A stretch of DNA of 64,000 nucleotides from Pontixanthobacter aestiaquae (GTDB taxonomy: Bacteria; Pseudomonadota; Alphaproteobacteria; Sphingomonadales; Sphingomonadaceae). The translations under genes and the position numbers were made by a program. How positions within the stretch are numbered: the stretch's first letter is position 1; each line of letters begins with the position of its first letter. This document shows positions 46,000 to 55,575 of this stretch, one piece after another. A model generated the notes under the pieces. The model was not told the DNA's origin and did no database searches. It saw only the letters and a program-made list of their open reading frames with translations. The stretch spans positions 372,001-436,000 of the forward strand of contig NZ_WTYZ01000001.1 in the NCBI RefSeq assembly GCF_009827455.1, in the 5' to 3' direction.

Positions 46000-46015
46000 T
46001 GTTCCACGTGAAACA
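46000..46015. other. parS: parS site between mnmE and mnmG
   Basis: TGTTCCACGTGAAACA, a full consensus parS palindrome, one base after the mnmE stop codon and about 7 kb from the candidate origin. Confidence 0.93.
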
Positions 46016-46016
46016 T

Positions 46017-47291
46017 CTACTTCCCGATACAGAACCGTCCAAACAATGCATCAAGCATATTCTCGGTCGATGTTCGTCCGAGCAAGCGGTCGAATGCCAG
46101 CCTGCACAGGCGGAGGCGTTCTCCAATCAATAGAGAGTCGAATTCCCCACCGATTCCGGACAGGGCATCACGAGCCTCTGCGATAATGGTGTATTGGCGG
46201 GCATTGAGCGCAACTGCCCCCGGCGCAGGCATTGCCCCCCTCGCCTGCTGTATCAGTTTGTCACGCAATAAATTGATGCCTTCACCCGTCAGTGCCGACA
46301 CTCTGAGGGTTGGTGCTTTCTTCCTCGCAAGATCGGGAGTGTCGCTTTTTGCATCCACTTCCCATGCGCCATCAGGTCCGTGACCTTCTTCACCAAGCCA
46401 CAGGACCAGATCGGCGAGATCGGCTTGTTTCCTTGCCCGCTCAATGCCGATGTTCTCGATCGCATCGCTGCTTTCATTACGCAGGCCGGCTGTATCAACG
46501 AATGAGAACGGCACGCCGCCAATCGATACCGAACGCTCGAGAACGTCGCGGGTCGTTCCTGCGGTTGGCGCCACAATCGCAGCTTCGTCGTCCAGTAATG
46601 CATTGAAAAGCATAGATTTACCGGCATTTGGCGGCCCAGCCAGCACAACTCGGTACCCCTCATGTAGCTTTTCGGCTCTCGGGCGCTGCAACCATTCACT
46701 CAGCTCTTCCGCCAACGCTTCCGCGCGGGTGGTGAAGGCCTCGGGCAGCGCGGCTACATCATCCTCATCGGAAAAATCGAGCGACGCCTCTACCTGAGCA
46801 GACAGTTGCAAGACCGTTTCGCGCCACTCCTCTGCCTTGCGCGACAACGCTCCGCCTGCCAGCGCCATCGCAGAGCGGCGTTGTAGCTCGGTCTCTGCCG
46901 TCAGCAGATCGCCGAGCCCCTCCGCCTCGGCCAGATCGATCCGGCCATTGGCAAAGGCGCGGCGGGTAAACTCTCCCGGGTTGGCCCGGCGTAGACCATC
47001 CTGCTCACCCAGTGCCGATTCCACGGCCGCCACTACCGCACGTCCCCCATGCAAATGAAGCTCGGCGATATCTTCGCCCGTTGCCGTGCCCGGACCCGGG
47101 AGCCACAACACCAGCGCATCGTCGAGGATATTACCCGCATTGTCTTTGAGTTTACGCGCACTTGCGCGCCGTGCGTCGGGCAAAGACCCTGCCAGCGCTG
47201 CCAGCGCATAACCAGCTGCTGGTCCGCTCACACGGACCACAGCGATACCCGCGGGCGGATTGCCGCTGGAAAGGGCGTAAATCGTATCCAT
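46017..47291 (-). CDS. mnmE: tRNA modification GTPase MnmE
   Basis: GTPase partner of MnmG. The 424 residues have the N-terminal THF-binding domain (MDTIYALSSGNPPAGIAVVR, LHLHGGRAV), the G domain with GPPNAGKSMLFNAL and DTAGLR, and the C-terminal signature FGRFCIGK with the essential cysteine. A four-base acidic insert follows GLGEEGHG; nothing suggests loss of function. First gene of the mnmE-mnmG-rsmG-parA-parB series. Confidence 0.97.
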   Translation of the reverse strand: MDTIYALSSGNPPAGIAVVRVSGPAAGYALAALAGSLPDARRASARKLKDNAGNILDDALVLWLPGPGTATGEDIAELHLHGGRAVVAAVESALGEQDGLRRANPGEFTRRAFANGRIDLAEAEGLGDLLTAETELQRRSAMALAGGALSRKAEEWRETVLQLSAQVEASLDFSDEDDVAALPEAFTTRAEALAEELSEWLQRPRAEKLHEGYRVVLAGPPNAGKSMLFNALLDDEAAIVAPTAGTTRDVLERSVSIGGVPFSFVDTAGLRNESSDAIENIGIERARKQADLADLVLWLGEEGHGPDGAWEVDAKSDTPDLARKKAPTLRVSALTGEGINLLRDKLIQQARGAMPAPGAVALNARQYTIIAEARDALSGIGGEFDSLLIGERLRLCRLAFDRLLGRTSTENMLDALFGRFCIGK

Positions 47292-47313
47292 AGCGCCCCG
47301 CTAATCTATCGGG

Positions 47314-47574
47314 TCAGTCCTTTTTGGAAGACTTAGAGCCGCCGGTAGCTGCGGAGCTCGCGCCTTCGACAAAATTCTGGAACAGTTTGAAGCCAATCTG
47401 GCCCATGGGCGCGAGCTGCTTGGCGAATTGCTGCAGCTGCTCTGGGTTGCTGACACCCTTCATCGCTTTCGACACCGTATCAACATAGATGTCGTTTGCC
47501 TTTGAAACATCAGGAAGACCCAGGAAGCTGCGCGCTTCTTCAGGAGTGCATTCGATTTCGATGTTAGCCTTCAT
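47314..47574 (-). CDS. DUF6489 family protein
   Basis: Small 86-residue protein of the DUF6489 family, function unknown. It starts MKANIEIECTPEEARSFLGL (ATG 47572-47574, behind AGAGGAA) and has PEQLQQFAKQLAPMGQIG and FQNFVEGASSAATGG, phasin-like in look. The 24-base upstream frame extension lacks a binding site. It lies 22 bases upstream of mnmE on the same strand and 131 bases from the divergent glutamate synthase-like gene. Confidence 0.8.
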   Translation of the reverse strand: MKANIEIECTPEEARSFLGLPDVSKANDIYVDTVSKAMKGVSNPEQLQQFAKQLAPMGQIGFKLFQNFVEGASSAATGGSKSSKKD

Positions 47575-47705
47575 GGTTGTTCCTCTCTTATGCCCCAAAG
47601 TTCTTTTGTGATTTGTCTTTTAACAATCTGGGTTTGGCAAAGCCGCTATGCAACAGCTAAGCCCTTTTCGATGAAATCCCAAGGATTAACCCCAAGGACA
47701 CGCCG

Positions 47706-49295
47706 ATGACTGCATTCGCGCCGCGCTATGCGATCCCGCTCGCATTGATCGCGATTACCACTTCGTTTGCTGCATTTTCCTTCTTGCGCATTGGGTTGGC
47801 GGTGGCGATCCCCTTGCTGCTGATTGCTCTGTGGGACTTTTTCCAGACCCAGCACACTTTGCGCAGAAACTACCCGCTCATTGCCCGCACACGCTGGGTG
47901 ATGGAGGATCTGCGCCCCTTTGCGCAGTCCTATCTGGTCGAAAGTGACTTGGAGGGGCGGCCATTCAGCCATCAAGCGCGTGCACTTGTTTATGCGCGTG
48001 CCAAAGGCGACCTCGATTCGCATCCGATGGGCACGGAACTGGATGTCTATTCGGATGAATATGAGTGGCTCAGCCATTCGGTTGTACCCAATGACGCAGC
48101 CCCTCAAACATGGCGCGTCGATATCGGCGAATGCAGCAGTGCGAGGCCCTATTCCTCCGCGCTACTCAATATCTCGGCGATGAGCTTTGGATCATTATCC
48201 GCCCGCGCCATCGAAGCGCTGAATCTCGGCGCGAAACTGGGTGATTTCGCGCATAATACCGGCGAAGGCAGCATTAGCCGCTACCACCGGATGCATGGCG
48301 GTGATCTGATCTGGGAGATCGGCAGCGGCTATTTCGGGTGCCGCGGAAAGGATGGCGGGTTCGATTCAGGTTTGTTCGCAGAGACGGCAGACAACGAGCA
48401 TGTGAAGATGATCGAGATCAAGTTCAGTCAAGGGGCAAAACCGGGCCATGGCGGTGTGCTTCCCGGCCGCAAGGTGACGGAGGAAATCGCCGAAGCGCGC
48501 GGAATTCCTGTGGGCGAGGATTGTATGTCGCCAGCCGCGCATTCAACTTTTTCAACACCTATTGAGATGCTCGAATGGGTCGCACAATTGCGTGAGCTGG
48601 GCGGAGGACGACCGGTCGGGATCAAGCTCTGCGTTGGTCAGCCGCACGAGGTCTTCGCGATGACCAAAGCGATGCTGGAAACGGGAATCGCACCGGATTT
48701 TATTACGGTAGATGGTGCGGAGGGGGGCACTGGGGCAGCGCCTCTCGAGCTATCCAACAGCGTTGGAATGCCGCTGCGCGAAGGTTTGATCTTTGTCCGC
48801 AACGCATTGGTCGGGACGGGGTTGAAAGACCGTGTCAAAATCGCAGCATCGGGTAAAATCCATTCGGGTGCGCAGATGGCCAAAGCTTTTGCGCTCGGAG
48901 CAGATTGGTGCAACGCAGCGCGGCCCTTCATGTTCTCGCTCGGCTGCGTGCAATCGATGCAATGTCATACCGGCCACTGCCCTAGCGGCGTGGCGACACA
49001 AGAAGCGTGGCGCCAAAGCGGATTGATCGTCGAGGATAAAGGACCGCGCGTAGCCCGGTTCCAGAAACAGACGCTGCACAGCCTGCGCGAGATTGTCGTC
49101 GCGATGGGGCTGGATTCTCCATGGGAAATCAAGCCGGAGGATATGCGCGAAAGGCTCAACGGCGCGCGGTCGAACGCGATCAGCGCGATCTATAATTTTG
49201 TCGAACCAAACCAGTTCGTTGATGGCAGTGTATCCGGTCAGCTCGCTGACCATTGGAAAGCAGCCCGCGCAGACAGTTTCAGGAGAGTACCGTGA
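47706..49295 (+). CDS. FMN-binding glutamate synthase family protein
   Basis: Stand-alone protein of 529 residues homologous to the FMN/3Fe-4S synthase domain of glutamate synthase, without the amidotransferase. Two membrane segments are at the N terminus. The domain shows ISAMSFGSLSARAIEALN, GGDLIWEIGSGYFGC, GGVLPGRKVT, ITVDGAEGGTGAAPLELS and the iron-sulfur cysteines GCVQSMQCHTGHCPSG (Cx5Cx4C). What it reduces or aminates is unknown; ammonia-dependent activity is only inferred. It runs alone on the plus strand between the divergent DUF6489 gene and the convergent BLUF gene. Confidence 0.9.
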   Translation: MTAFAPRYAIPLALIAITTSFAAFSFLRIGLAVAIPLLLIALWDFFQTQHTLRRNYPLIARTRWVMEDLRPFAQSYLVESDLEGRPFSHQARALVYARAKGDLDSHPMGTELDVYSDEYEWLSHSVVPNDAAPQTWRVDIGECSSARPYSSALLNISAMSFGSLSARAIEALNLGAKLGDFAHNTGEGSISRYHRMHGGDLIWEIGSGYFGCRGKDGGFDSGLFAETADNEHVKMIEIKFSQGAKPGHGGVLPGRKVTEEIAEARGIPVGEDCMSPAAHSTFSTPIEMLEWVAQLRELGGGRPVGIKLCVGQPHEVFAMTKAMLETGIAPDFITVDGAEGGTGAAPLELSNSVGMPLREGLIFVRNALVGTGLKDRVKIAASGKIHSGAQMAKAFALGADWCNAARPFMFSLGCVQSMQCHTGHCPSGVATQEAWRQSGLIVEDKGPRVARFQKQTLHSLREIVVAMGLDSPWEIKPEDMRERLNGARSNAISAIYNFVEPNQFVDGSVSGQLADHWKAARADSFRRVP

Positions 49296-49393
49296 ACACA
49301 GCGACAGCGATTAAACCTTAACATCGCGGCACTCGTAAACCGATATAGCAACGGTCACCAAGATATCGCTTGGCGGCTCTTTCACCGGAAGAT

Positions 49394-49786
49394 TCAGTTC
49401 AAAGCGGCAAAGTTCAGCACCGTTCGCCGAACGTTAGGTGCCAGGCTTGCCGGCAGAATGGCATCAAGGTTCGTTCTGCGTTCTTGAACAGGATCGATCA
49501 GGCGTAGCCGCGTCATTGCCCATTCCTCGCAGGTACGCGTTTCAATCGGAATATCTTCCAAGCGTACAATGCCGCTATGGCGGCTATCGCGCGCCAACTG
49601 GTTCATGAGCGAGAACAGAGCATCTTCCGGGCCCTCGACCAGTTGGAGGAAATTACGACCGTTGAAAATCAGAAAACCGGTAATTCCGCGATCGGGATTG
49701 TTGCGCCGCGAGGATTCGAGAATATTGACGACATCATCGTTCGACACTTCATGCGCAGCCGTACTAATATAAACGAATTGCCGCAT
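49394..49786 (-). CDS. BLUF domain blue-light photosensor
   Basis: Flavin-binding BLUF domain protein of 130 residues with no attached output domain. The family residues are visible: Tyr in MRQFVYIST, the Asn in VNILESSRRNN, Gln in GRNFLQLVEGP and the Trp in CEEWAM. Such short BLUF proteins act by protein-protein contact with a partner such as a regulator; none is adjacent, the neighbour being rho. A C-terminal helical cap (NLDAILPASLAPNVRR) follows. Confidence 0.93.
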   Translation of the reverse strand: MRQFVYISTAAHEVSNDDVVNILESSRRNNPDRGITGFLIFNGRNFLQLVEGPEDALFSLMNQLARDSRHSGIVRLEDIPIETRTCEEWAMTRLRLIDPVQERRTNLDAILPASLAPNVRRTVLNFAALN

Positions 49787-49963
49787 ATTATTACCCTCAT
49801 TTCAATCACTTGCCGCGTCAAAAAGGCTCGCCACAATGCGCGCGATTTGTCAACAACAGTGAGCGTTATTCAGCTTCCCATAGGTGACATCGGTCGCCTC
49901 GATCTATTTGCTGTCAGGCAAAGGAGACGGACTTGTTGGTCCCTTTGATCGGCTGAAACCAGG

Positions 49964-51229
49964 TTACTGGTTCATATTGTCGAAGAAGTCCTCGTTGGTT
50001 TTCGAATCCTTCATCTTGTCGAGCAAGAATTCCATCGCGTCGATGGTGCCCATCTGCATAAGGATACGGCGCAGGACCCACATTTTCGAAAGCTTGTCCT
50101 TCTCGACCAGCAGCTCTTCCTTACGTGTGCCCGATTTACCGACATCAAGCGCAGGGAAGATACGTTTGTCAGAAACCTTGCGATCGAGCACTATTTCGGA
50201 GTTACCCGTGCCTTTGAATTCCTCGAAGATCACTTCGTCCATCCGGCTGCCGGTATCGATCAGCGCGGTTGCGATGATCGACAGTGAACCGCCCTCCTCG
50301 ATATTACGTGCAGCACCGAAGAAGCGCTTCGGGCGCTGGAGTGCATTGGCATCTACGCCGCCGGTCAGGACTTTACCCGAGCTCGGGACGACAGTGTTGT
50401 AAGCACGGCCCAGACGCGTGATCGAGTCGAGCAGGATCACAACATCGCGCTTGTGTTCGACCAGACGCTTTGCCTTCTCGATCACCATTTCGGCAACTTG
50501 CACATGGCGCGTTGCAGGTTCGTCAAAGGTGGAGGAGATGACTTCGCCTTTCACGCTGCGCTGCATATCAGTAACTTCTTCCGGACGTTCGTCGACCAGC
50601 AGAACCAGCAGGAACACTTCCGGATGATTGTCGGTAATCGCCTTGGCGATGTTCTGCAGCAGAACGGTCTTACCCGTCCGTGGCGGCGCAACAATCAGAG
50701 CGCGCTGCCCCTTACCCTGCGGCGAGATAATGTCGATAACCCGCGCCGATTTGTCCTTAACAGTCGGATCAAGCGTATCGAGCGACAGTTTTTCTTCGGG
50801 ATAGAGCGGCGTGAGATTGTCAAAATTGGTCCGCATCCGGACCTGTTCAGGATCCTCAAAATTGACGCTGGTAAGCTTGGTCAGCGCGAAATAGCGCTCG
50901 CCTTCCTGCGGTGCACGGATTTCACCCTCAACCGTATCGCCCGTACGCAGACCCCACTTGCGGATCTGGTTCGGTGAGAGATAAATATCGTCAGGCCCGG
51001 CGAGATAGTTAGCTTCGGGACTGCGGAGAAATCCGAAACCATCCTGCATCACTTCAATCGTGCCGATACCCATAATGTTTTCGGTGTATTCGTCATCCTC
51101 GGCCAGCTCGCGCAGAATGCAGAACATTAGATCCTGGCGGCGCATGGTCGACGCGCCTTCAACGCCCAACTCTTCAGCCATGCTGACAAGCTCGGCCGGT
51201 GCTTTGAGTTTCAAATCTTTAAGATGCAT
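49964..51229 (-). CDS. rho: Transcription termination factor Rho
   Basis: Hexameric RNA-dependent ATPase that ends transcription. The 421 residues have Rho_N ([20 protein letters not shown]), the cold-shock RNA-binding domain ([20 protein letters not shown]), Walker [14 protein letters not shown], the [12 protein letters not shown] segment and [19 protein letters not shown]. Length and domain order are normal. The genes hemJ and hemE lie upstream on the same strand. Confidence 0.98.
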   Translation of the reverse strand: MHLKDLKLKAPAELVSMAEELGVEGASTMRRQDLMFCILRELAEDDEYTENIMGIGTIEVMQDGFGFLRSPEANYLAGPDDIYLSPNQIRKWGLRTGDTVEGEIRAPQEGERYFALTKLTSVNFEDPEQVRMRTNFDNLTPLYPEEKLSLDTLDPTVKDKSARVIDIISPQGKGQRALIVAPPRTGKTVLLQNIAKAITDNHPEVFLLVLLVDERPEEVTDMQRSVKGEVISSTFDEPATRHVQVAEMVIEKAKRLVEHKRDVVILLDSITRLGRAYNTVVPSSGKVLTGGVDANALQRPKRFFGAARNIEEGGSLSIIATALIDTGSRMDEVIFEEFKGTGNSEIVLDRKVSDKRIFPALDVGKSGTRKEELLVEKDKLSKMWVLRRILMQMGTIDAMEFLLDKMKDSKTNEDFFDNMNQ

Positions 51230-51429
51230 GTGTGGTGTCTTTCGCAGTAATATTCAGACGCCTTGGAAAAAGGCGGATATGGAATGGCCGGTAAGTCATT
51301 GAGGCAAGTCATGGGGCTTGGAGAAAGCAGACCCGGTTCGCAGCAGCGAAACCTTAGCCGGTGTGTGGCGATTGAATTAGGCGCACAGCAGTGCAGCGTC
51401 AATTCCGATTATTGCGGAACGGTGCCGAT

Positions 51430-51894
51430 TCACGGCAAATAAAGTTTGCCGACGATTACCAAGACCACAATGAGCGCAGCGGATATACCCGGCACCTCAT
51501 TCAGCAAACGCAGTTTTTTGCCTTCGAGTGGCCGCACACCCCGTGCCAGTTTTTTGGCATAGCCAGCCATGTAGCCATGATATCCGGACAGGAGCAGAAC
51601 GACCAGAAATTTGATATGGAACCATGTTTGCGTGTGCGCAGCAGTGGCAGACATCAGGGCCAGGCCTAAAACCCAGACTACGATCAGCGACGGGGCAAGT
51701 ATGATCTTGAGCAACTTGCGCTCGCGGTCGATCCAGACAGAATCCATTTCCGATCCCGGCGGACCGTCTTCCTGATGATAGACGAAGAACCGCGGCAGCA
51801 TAAACAGACCCGCCATCCAGAAGATGACAAAAATAATATGGCCCGCTTTCAGCCATTCGTAAATAGGGATCAGTATTTCCTGCATCATGCTCAC
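51430..51894 (-). CDS. hemJ: Protoporphyrinogen IX oxidase HemJ
   Basis: Four-helix membrane enzyme of heme synthesis that oxidises protoporphyrinogen IX; used where HemG/HemY are absent. The 154 residues have WLKAGHIIFVIFWMAGLFMLPR with the conserved His and Arg, and HIKFLVVLLLSGYHGYMAGYAK. It lies 35 bases downstream of hemE and so is probably co-transcribed with it. Confidence 0.93.
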   Translation of the reverse strand: MSMMQEILIPIYEWLKAGHIIFVIFWMAGLFMLPRFFVYHQEDGPPGSEMDSVWIDRERKLLKIILAPSLIVVWVLGLALMSATAAHTQTWFHIKFLVVLLLSGYHGYMAGYAKKLARGVRPLEGKKLRLLNEVPGISAALIVVLVIVGKLYLP

Positions 51895-51929
51895 CTAGAG
51901 GCTGAACCGCTCCGCGTCATCCCCGCAAA

Positions 51930-52955
51930 TCAGGCGCGCCAATTACGCACAGTCGCAACCAATTGCTCAACATGCGCAATCGGGGTGAATTGCCCGATAC
52001 CGTGACCGAGATTGAACACATGCGGGCGATCTGCAAACGCCTCGAGAATCCTCTTTGCTGCAACATCAAGCGCCTCGCCGCCCGCGAGCAACAGCAATGG
52101 ATCAAGATTGCCTTGAACCGGGAGATCATCTGGCAGAACGCTCGCTACCCATGCGGGGTCGACCGTCTCGTCAATCCCGGCTGCATCAACGCCCGTTTCA
52201 CGGATGTAAGCGGGCAGTTTTTCACCTGCGCCCTTCGGAAAGCCGATTATGGGTGTGTCCGGGTGAATTTTGCGCAACTCGGAGACAATCTTTGCATTGG
52301 GTGCAATGACCCAGCGCTCGAACTCTGACGGCGCCAGCGTTCCAGACCAACTATCGAAAAGTTGCACGGCTTCCGCGCCCGCTTTGATCTGACCGCTCAA
52401 ATATCCGACCGTCATTTCACCGATTGCATCAATGATTGCGCCAAAAGCCGCGGGATCACGATAGGCCATTGCGCGTGTTTCGTGCTGGTCGCGGCTGCCT
52501 TCGCCTGCGGTCATATAGGTCGCTACAGTCCATGGCGAGCCTGCAAAGCCCAGCATGGTGGTCTCAGGGCCCAATCCAGCGACCACCTTAGCCACGGTGT
52601 CATAGATCGGAGAAAGGCGCTCAGGCACCGCTTCAAGGCTACTCAGGGTATGATCTACGAGCTTGGGAGAGAGCTTGGGACCTTCACCTGCCAGAAATTC
52701 CAGCTTCTGACCCATCGCATAGGGAATGATCAGAATATCGGAAAACAGGATCGCGCCATCGAAACCGAACCGGCGGATCGGTTGCAGCGTAACCTCGGCG
52801 GCGCCATCGGTATCATACACCAGTTCGAGAAACCCGCCCTTGTCAGCGCGTAATTCGCGATATTCCGGGAGATAGCGGCCCGCCTGGCGCATCAACCACA
52901 TCGGGGTTTGTTCAGCACGATTTCCGCGCAACGTTTCTAAGAGAATTCCTGGCAT
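51930..52955 (-). CDS. hemE: Uroporphyrinogen decarboxylase
   Basis: Decarboxylates uroporphyrinogen III in heme synthesis. The 341 residues start MPGILLETLRGNRAEQTPMW and show LMRQAGRYLPEYRELR, LGFAGSPWTVATYM, LFDSWSGTLAP and the C-terminal VFNLGHGIGQFTPI. In Caulobacter hemE flanks the origin on the left, the same place as here. Confidence 0.98.
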   Translation of the reverse strand: MPGILLETLRGNRAEQTPMWLMRQAGRYLPEYRELRADKGGFLELVYDTDGAAEVTLQPIRRFGFDGAILFSDILIIPYAMGQKLEFLAGEGPKLSPKLVDHTLSSLEAVPERLSPIYDTVAKVVAGLGPETTMLGFAGSPWTVATYMTAGEGSRDQHETRAMAYRDPAAFGAIIDAIGEMTVGYLSGQIKAGAEAVQLFDSWSGTLAPSEFERWVIAPNAKIVSELRKIHPDTPIIGFPKGAGEKLPAYIRETGVDAAGIDETVDPAWVASVLPDDLPVQGNLDPLLLLAGGEALDVAAKRILEAFADRPHVFNLGHGIGQFTPIAHVEQLVATVRNWRA

Positions 52956-53274
52956 CGAAGGCCTTCTTACTAAATAATATATATTATAAATAGGATGATG
53001 GAGTCTGTTGGTCCTGTGGATTTCGGGGACAAGCCGGTTCTGCCTGACTTCTCCCGTATTGAACAGTGTTTTGCGTATCGCGACTCCGCAGAAATGCGAG
53101 TCCAGTGCTTGTTGTCCACACTATCCAGTGCCTGTCGAAAAGCTAACTTTTCTGTCCACAAAGTGACTCGGTTAGGACTCGCAGTGGGCATGGAATCGCG
53201 CCTCCGACTTGTCGCCAGCTTTATCCCGTGGTTTATGCCGGTCTCTATCCACAGCCCGGACACGACCTCCTTTC
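52956..53274. other. oriC: Candidate chromosomal replication origin (oriC)
   Basis: This is the largest gene-free gap (319 bases), between divergent hemE and ppsR, the position of the Caulobacter origin. It shows an AT-rich element at 52970-52992 with the perfect 14-base palindrome ATAATATATATTAT (52974-52987), possible unwinding DNA; DnaA-box-like 9-mers TTGTCCACA (53112), CTGTCCACA (53152), CTATCCACA (53245) and, on the minus strand, AAATCCACA (53015-53023), each one or two mismatches from TTATCCACA; and six GANTC sites from 53001 to 53197. Neighbouring genes run away from it on both sides, and three parS sites are 7-10 kb to the left. Function is inferred. Confidence 0.78.
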
Positions 53275-54120
53275 ATGAGCCGCTTGCACCTTCATCTCGT
53301 ATCGGATTCCACTGGCGAGACCTTGGAAATGATCGCCAAGGCAGCGCTGGCGCAATTCGAGGATGCTGACATTGTCCGGCACTTCTGGCCGATGGTTCGC
53401 TCCAAACAACATCTCGACCGGATCGTGCCCGAACTCGCCGCGAACCCCGGGTTAGTGCTGTTTACTCTGGTCAATCCCGATACGCGAGAACGGTTGGAGG
53501 ATCACTGCCGACAATTGAGCTTGCCTGCTGTCCCGGCGATTGATGCGGTGACCGAGGCGCTGGAGGATCAGCTTGGGCAAGAGGCACATGGCCGTCCCGG
53601 GCGCCAGCATTTGATGGATGATGCTTATTTCAAGCGAGTCGATGCGATCCATTATACGATCGCGCATGACGACGGTATCGGATCGGATAATTGGGAGGAA
53701 GCCGATATTGTGCTTGCAGGCGTATCGCGTTCCTCCAAAACACCGACGAGCATCTATCTTGCTAATCGCGGGTATAAGACGGCGAATATTCCGTTGGTGA
53801 TCGAGAGTCCGCCACCTGAGATTTTATACCGGCTGAAGAATCCGCTGGTTGTCGGTTTGACCACTGCGCCGGAGCGGTTGGTCCAGATCCGCCGTAACCG
53901 CCTGCTCAGCCTTAACGAGAATTCCGAAACATCCTATATTGATGACGAGCGTGTGCGTGAGGAAGTGAAGTTTGCGCGGCGCATGTTTGCCGATAATGGC
54001 TGGCCGGTAATCGATGTGACGCGCCGCTCAATCGAAGAAACAGCAGCGGCTGTGATCAATCTGGTTGGCGAACGCGACCGCCGCGAAATTCCGCCGCGCG
54101 TCGGGCCCAAGCCGATATGA
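53275..54120 (+). CDS. ppsR: Bifunctional kinase/pyrophosphorylase PpsR (DUF299)
   Basis: Regulates PEP synthase or pyruvate phosphate dikinase by ADP-dependent phosphorylation and Pi-dependent removal. The 281 residues start [20 protein letters not shown] (ATG 53275), with the P-loop-like [20 protein letters not shown] and the RIRRNRLL-type segment [10 protein letters not shown]. The open frame extends back to a TTG at 53209, but that region is the candidate origin and the ATG fits homologues. It is the first plus-strand gene beyond the origin. Confidence 0.95.
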   Translation: MSRLHLHLVSDSTGETLEMIAKAALAQFEDADIVRHFWPMVRSKQHLDRIVPELAANPGLVLFTLVNPDTRERLEDHCRQLSLPAVPAIDAVTEALEDQLGQEAHGRPGRQHLMDDAYFKRVDAIHYTIAHDDGIGSDNWEEADIVLAGVSRSSKTPTSIYLANRGYKTANIPLVIESPPPEILYRLKNPLVVGLTTAPERLVQIRRNRLLSLNENSETSYIDDERVREEVKFARRMFADNGWPVIDVTRRSIEETAAAVINLVGERDRREIPPRVGPKPI

Positions 54121-54130
54121 GGCGTGCGAT

Positions 54131-54715
54131 ATGATTATCCTGGCCTCCAAAAGTGCATCACGGCGTGCGATGCTTGATGCGGCTGGTGTGGCTTATGAGA
54201 GCGTTCCCGCCTCGCTGGACGAACGAGCTGTCGAGGCTGGCATGGCTGATGCCGCGCCATCGGGAATTGCTCAAGGCTTGGCGGTTGCAAAGGCGCAGGC
54301 TGTTGCTTCGCTGGACTCTGACCAGATTATTCTTGGCAGTGATTCCCTTGTTGTTGTGGATGGAAAGAGGTTTGACAAACCCGCCGACCGTGATGCTGCC
54401 GCTGAGCATCTGCGGTTCTTTTCGGGCAAGGAAATGCATCTGCATAGCGGTGCGGCACTGGTGCGTGATGACGAAGTGCTATGGCAGGGTGGCGATTTGG
54501 CGAAACTCCATGTCCGCCAGCTGTCCGACAAATTTATCGATTCCTATCTCTCCACCGAATGGCCGGCTGTTGCTGGATGTGTCGGCGTTTTCCGCATCGA
54601 GGCGATGGGTGTGCAGTTGTTCGAGAGGATTGAAGGCGATCAATTCACCGTTCTGGGAATGCCGCTTCTCCCTGTACTTGGCGCACTCCGTGCTCTGGGC
54701 GAATTGCCATCATGA
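54131..54715 (+). CDS. maf: Maf family nucleotide pyrophosphatase
   Basis: House-cleaning pyrophosphatase for altered nucleotides, linked to septum control. From [20 protein letters not shown] (ATG 54131) it has 194 residues, SRR signature, [18 protein letters not shown] and [13 protein letters not shown] reject the 66-base longer frame because it lies within ppsR. The gene begins ten bases after ppsR and overlaps aroE by four bases. Confidence 0.95.
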   Translation: MIILASKSASRRAMLDAAGVAYESVPASLDERAVEAGMADAAPSGIAQGLAVAKAQAVASLDSDQIILGSDSLVVVDGKRFDKPADRDAAAEHLRFFSGKEMHLHSGAALVRDDEVLWQGGDLAKLHVRQLSDKFIDSYLSTEWPAVAGCVGVFRIEAMGVQLFERIEGDQFTVLGMPLLPVLGALRALGELPS

Positions 54716-55575
54716 GCGGCAAGCTTCCGTTTGCGCAGGTCATTGGCGATCCGATCAAACAATCGAAATCGCCCGTCATTCACGGGTTCTGGCTTGAGAA
54801 ACTCGGCCTCGCTGCGGAGTATGGCAAAGCCCATGTTCAGACACAGGACTTGGCCGATTATCTCACCACGTCGCGAACTGCACAAAATTGGCGCGGCTGC
54901 AATGTCACCATGCCCCATAAGCAGGCGATCCTGCCGCATCTCGATAGTCTGGATCTGTTGGCCGAACGCATTGGTGCAGTGAATACGGTGGTTAAGCAGG
55001 ATGACGGCTCATTGCGCGGATTCAATACTGATGTGGCCGGTTTTTTGGAGCCTCTGTCGGAAGTGTTGGCAGAGAAACATCTCTTCCGCATGGCCCGCGT
55101 GTTGGGAACGGGCGGCGCGGCGCGGGCGATTGTTGCGGGACTGTCCGATCACGGGATGGTTCTGGTGCTTGCGGGCCGCAACCCTGATAAAGCGCGGTCG
55201 TTAATCAATGAACTGGCCAAACAGGGCGATCACCACGTTGCAACGCTCGATCATTTTGCCGAACCGACCGATTTTGAATTCGATGACCGCGAGGGGTGTT
55301 TCGACATCGTCGTCAATGCCAGTCCGCTGGGCATGCGCGGCCAACCGCCTTTGGCATTTGATTTCAGCCACGCGCCACCGGGCAGCATTGTCTATGATAT
55401 TGTCATGGATCCGCTTGAGACCGACTTTCTACGCAACGCCAAAGATGCCGGGTTTCGCACGATCGACGGATATTCCATGCTCATCGGGCAGGCGGCTACA
55501 GCATTCGAGCTGTTCTTCGGGCAAGCCCCGCCGCGCGAGCACGATGACGAGTTGCGCGAAAGACTTACCGCATGA
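54712..55575 (+). CDS. aroE: Shikimate dehydrogenase
   Basis: NADPH-dependent reduction of 3-dehydroshikimate in aromatic amino acid synthesis. The 287 residues show [19 protein letters not shown], the catalytic Lys in [24 protein letters not shown] and the NADP site [13 protein letters not shown]. It overlaps maf and coaE by four bases each, the compact maf-aroE-coaE block typical of alphaproteobacteria. Confidence 0.97.
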   Translation: MSGKLPFAQVIGDPIKQSKSPVIHGFWLEKLGLAAEYGKAHVQTQDLADYLTTSRTAQNWRGCNVTMPHKQAILPHLDSLDLLAERIGAVNTVVKQDDGSLRGFNTDVAGFLEPLSEVLAEKHLFRMARVLGTGGAARAIVAGLSDHGMVLVLAGRNPDKARSLINELAKQGDHHVATLDHFAEPTDFEFDDREGCFDIVVNASPLGMRGQPPLAFDFSHAPPGSIVYDIVMDPLETDFLRNAKDAGFRTIDGYSMLIGQAATAFELFFGQAPPREHDDELRERLTA

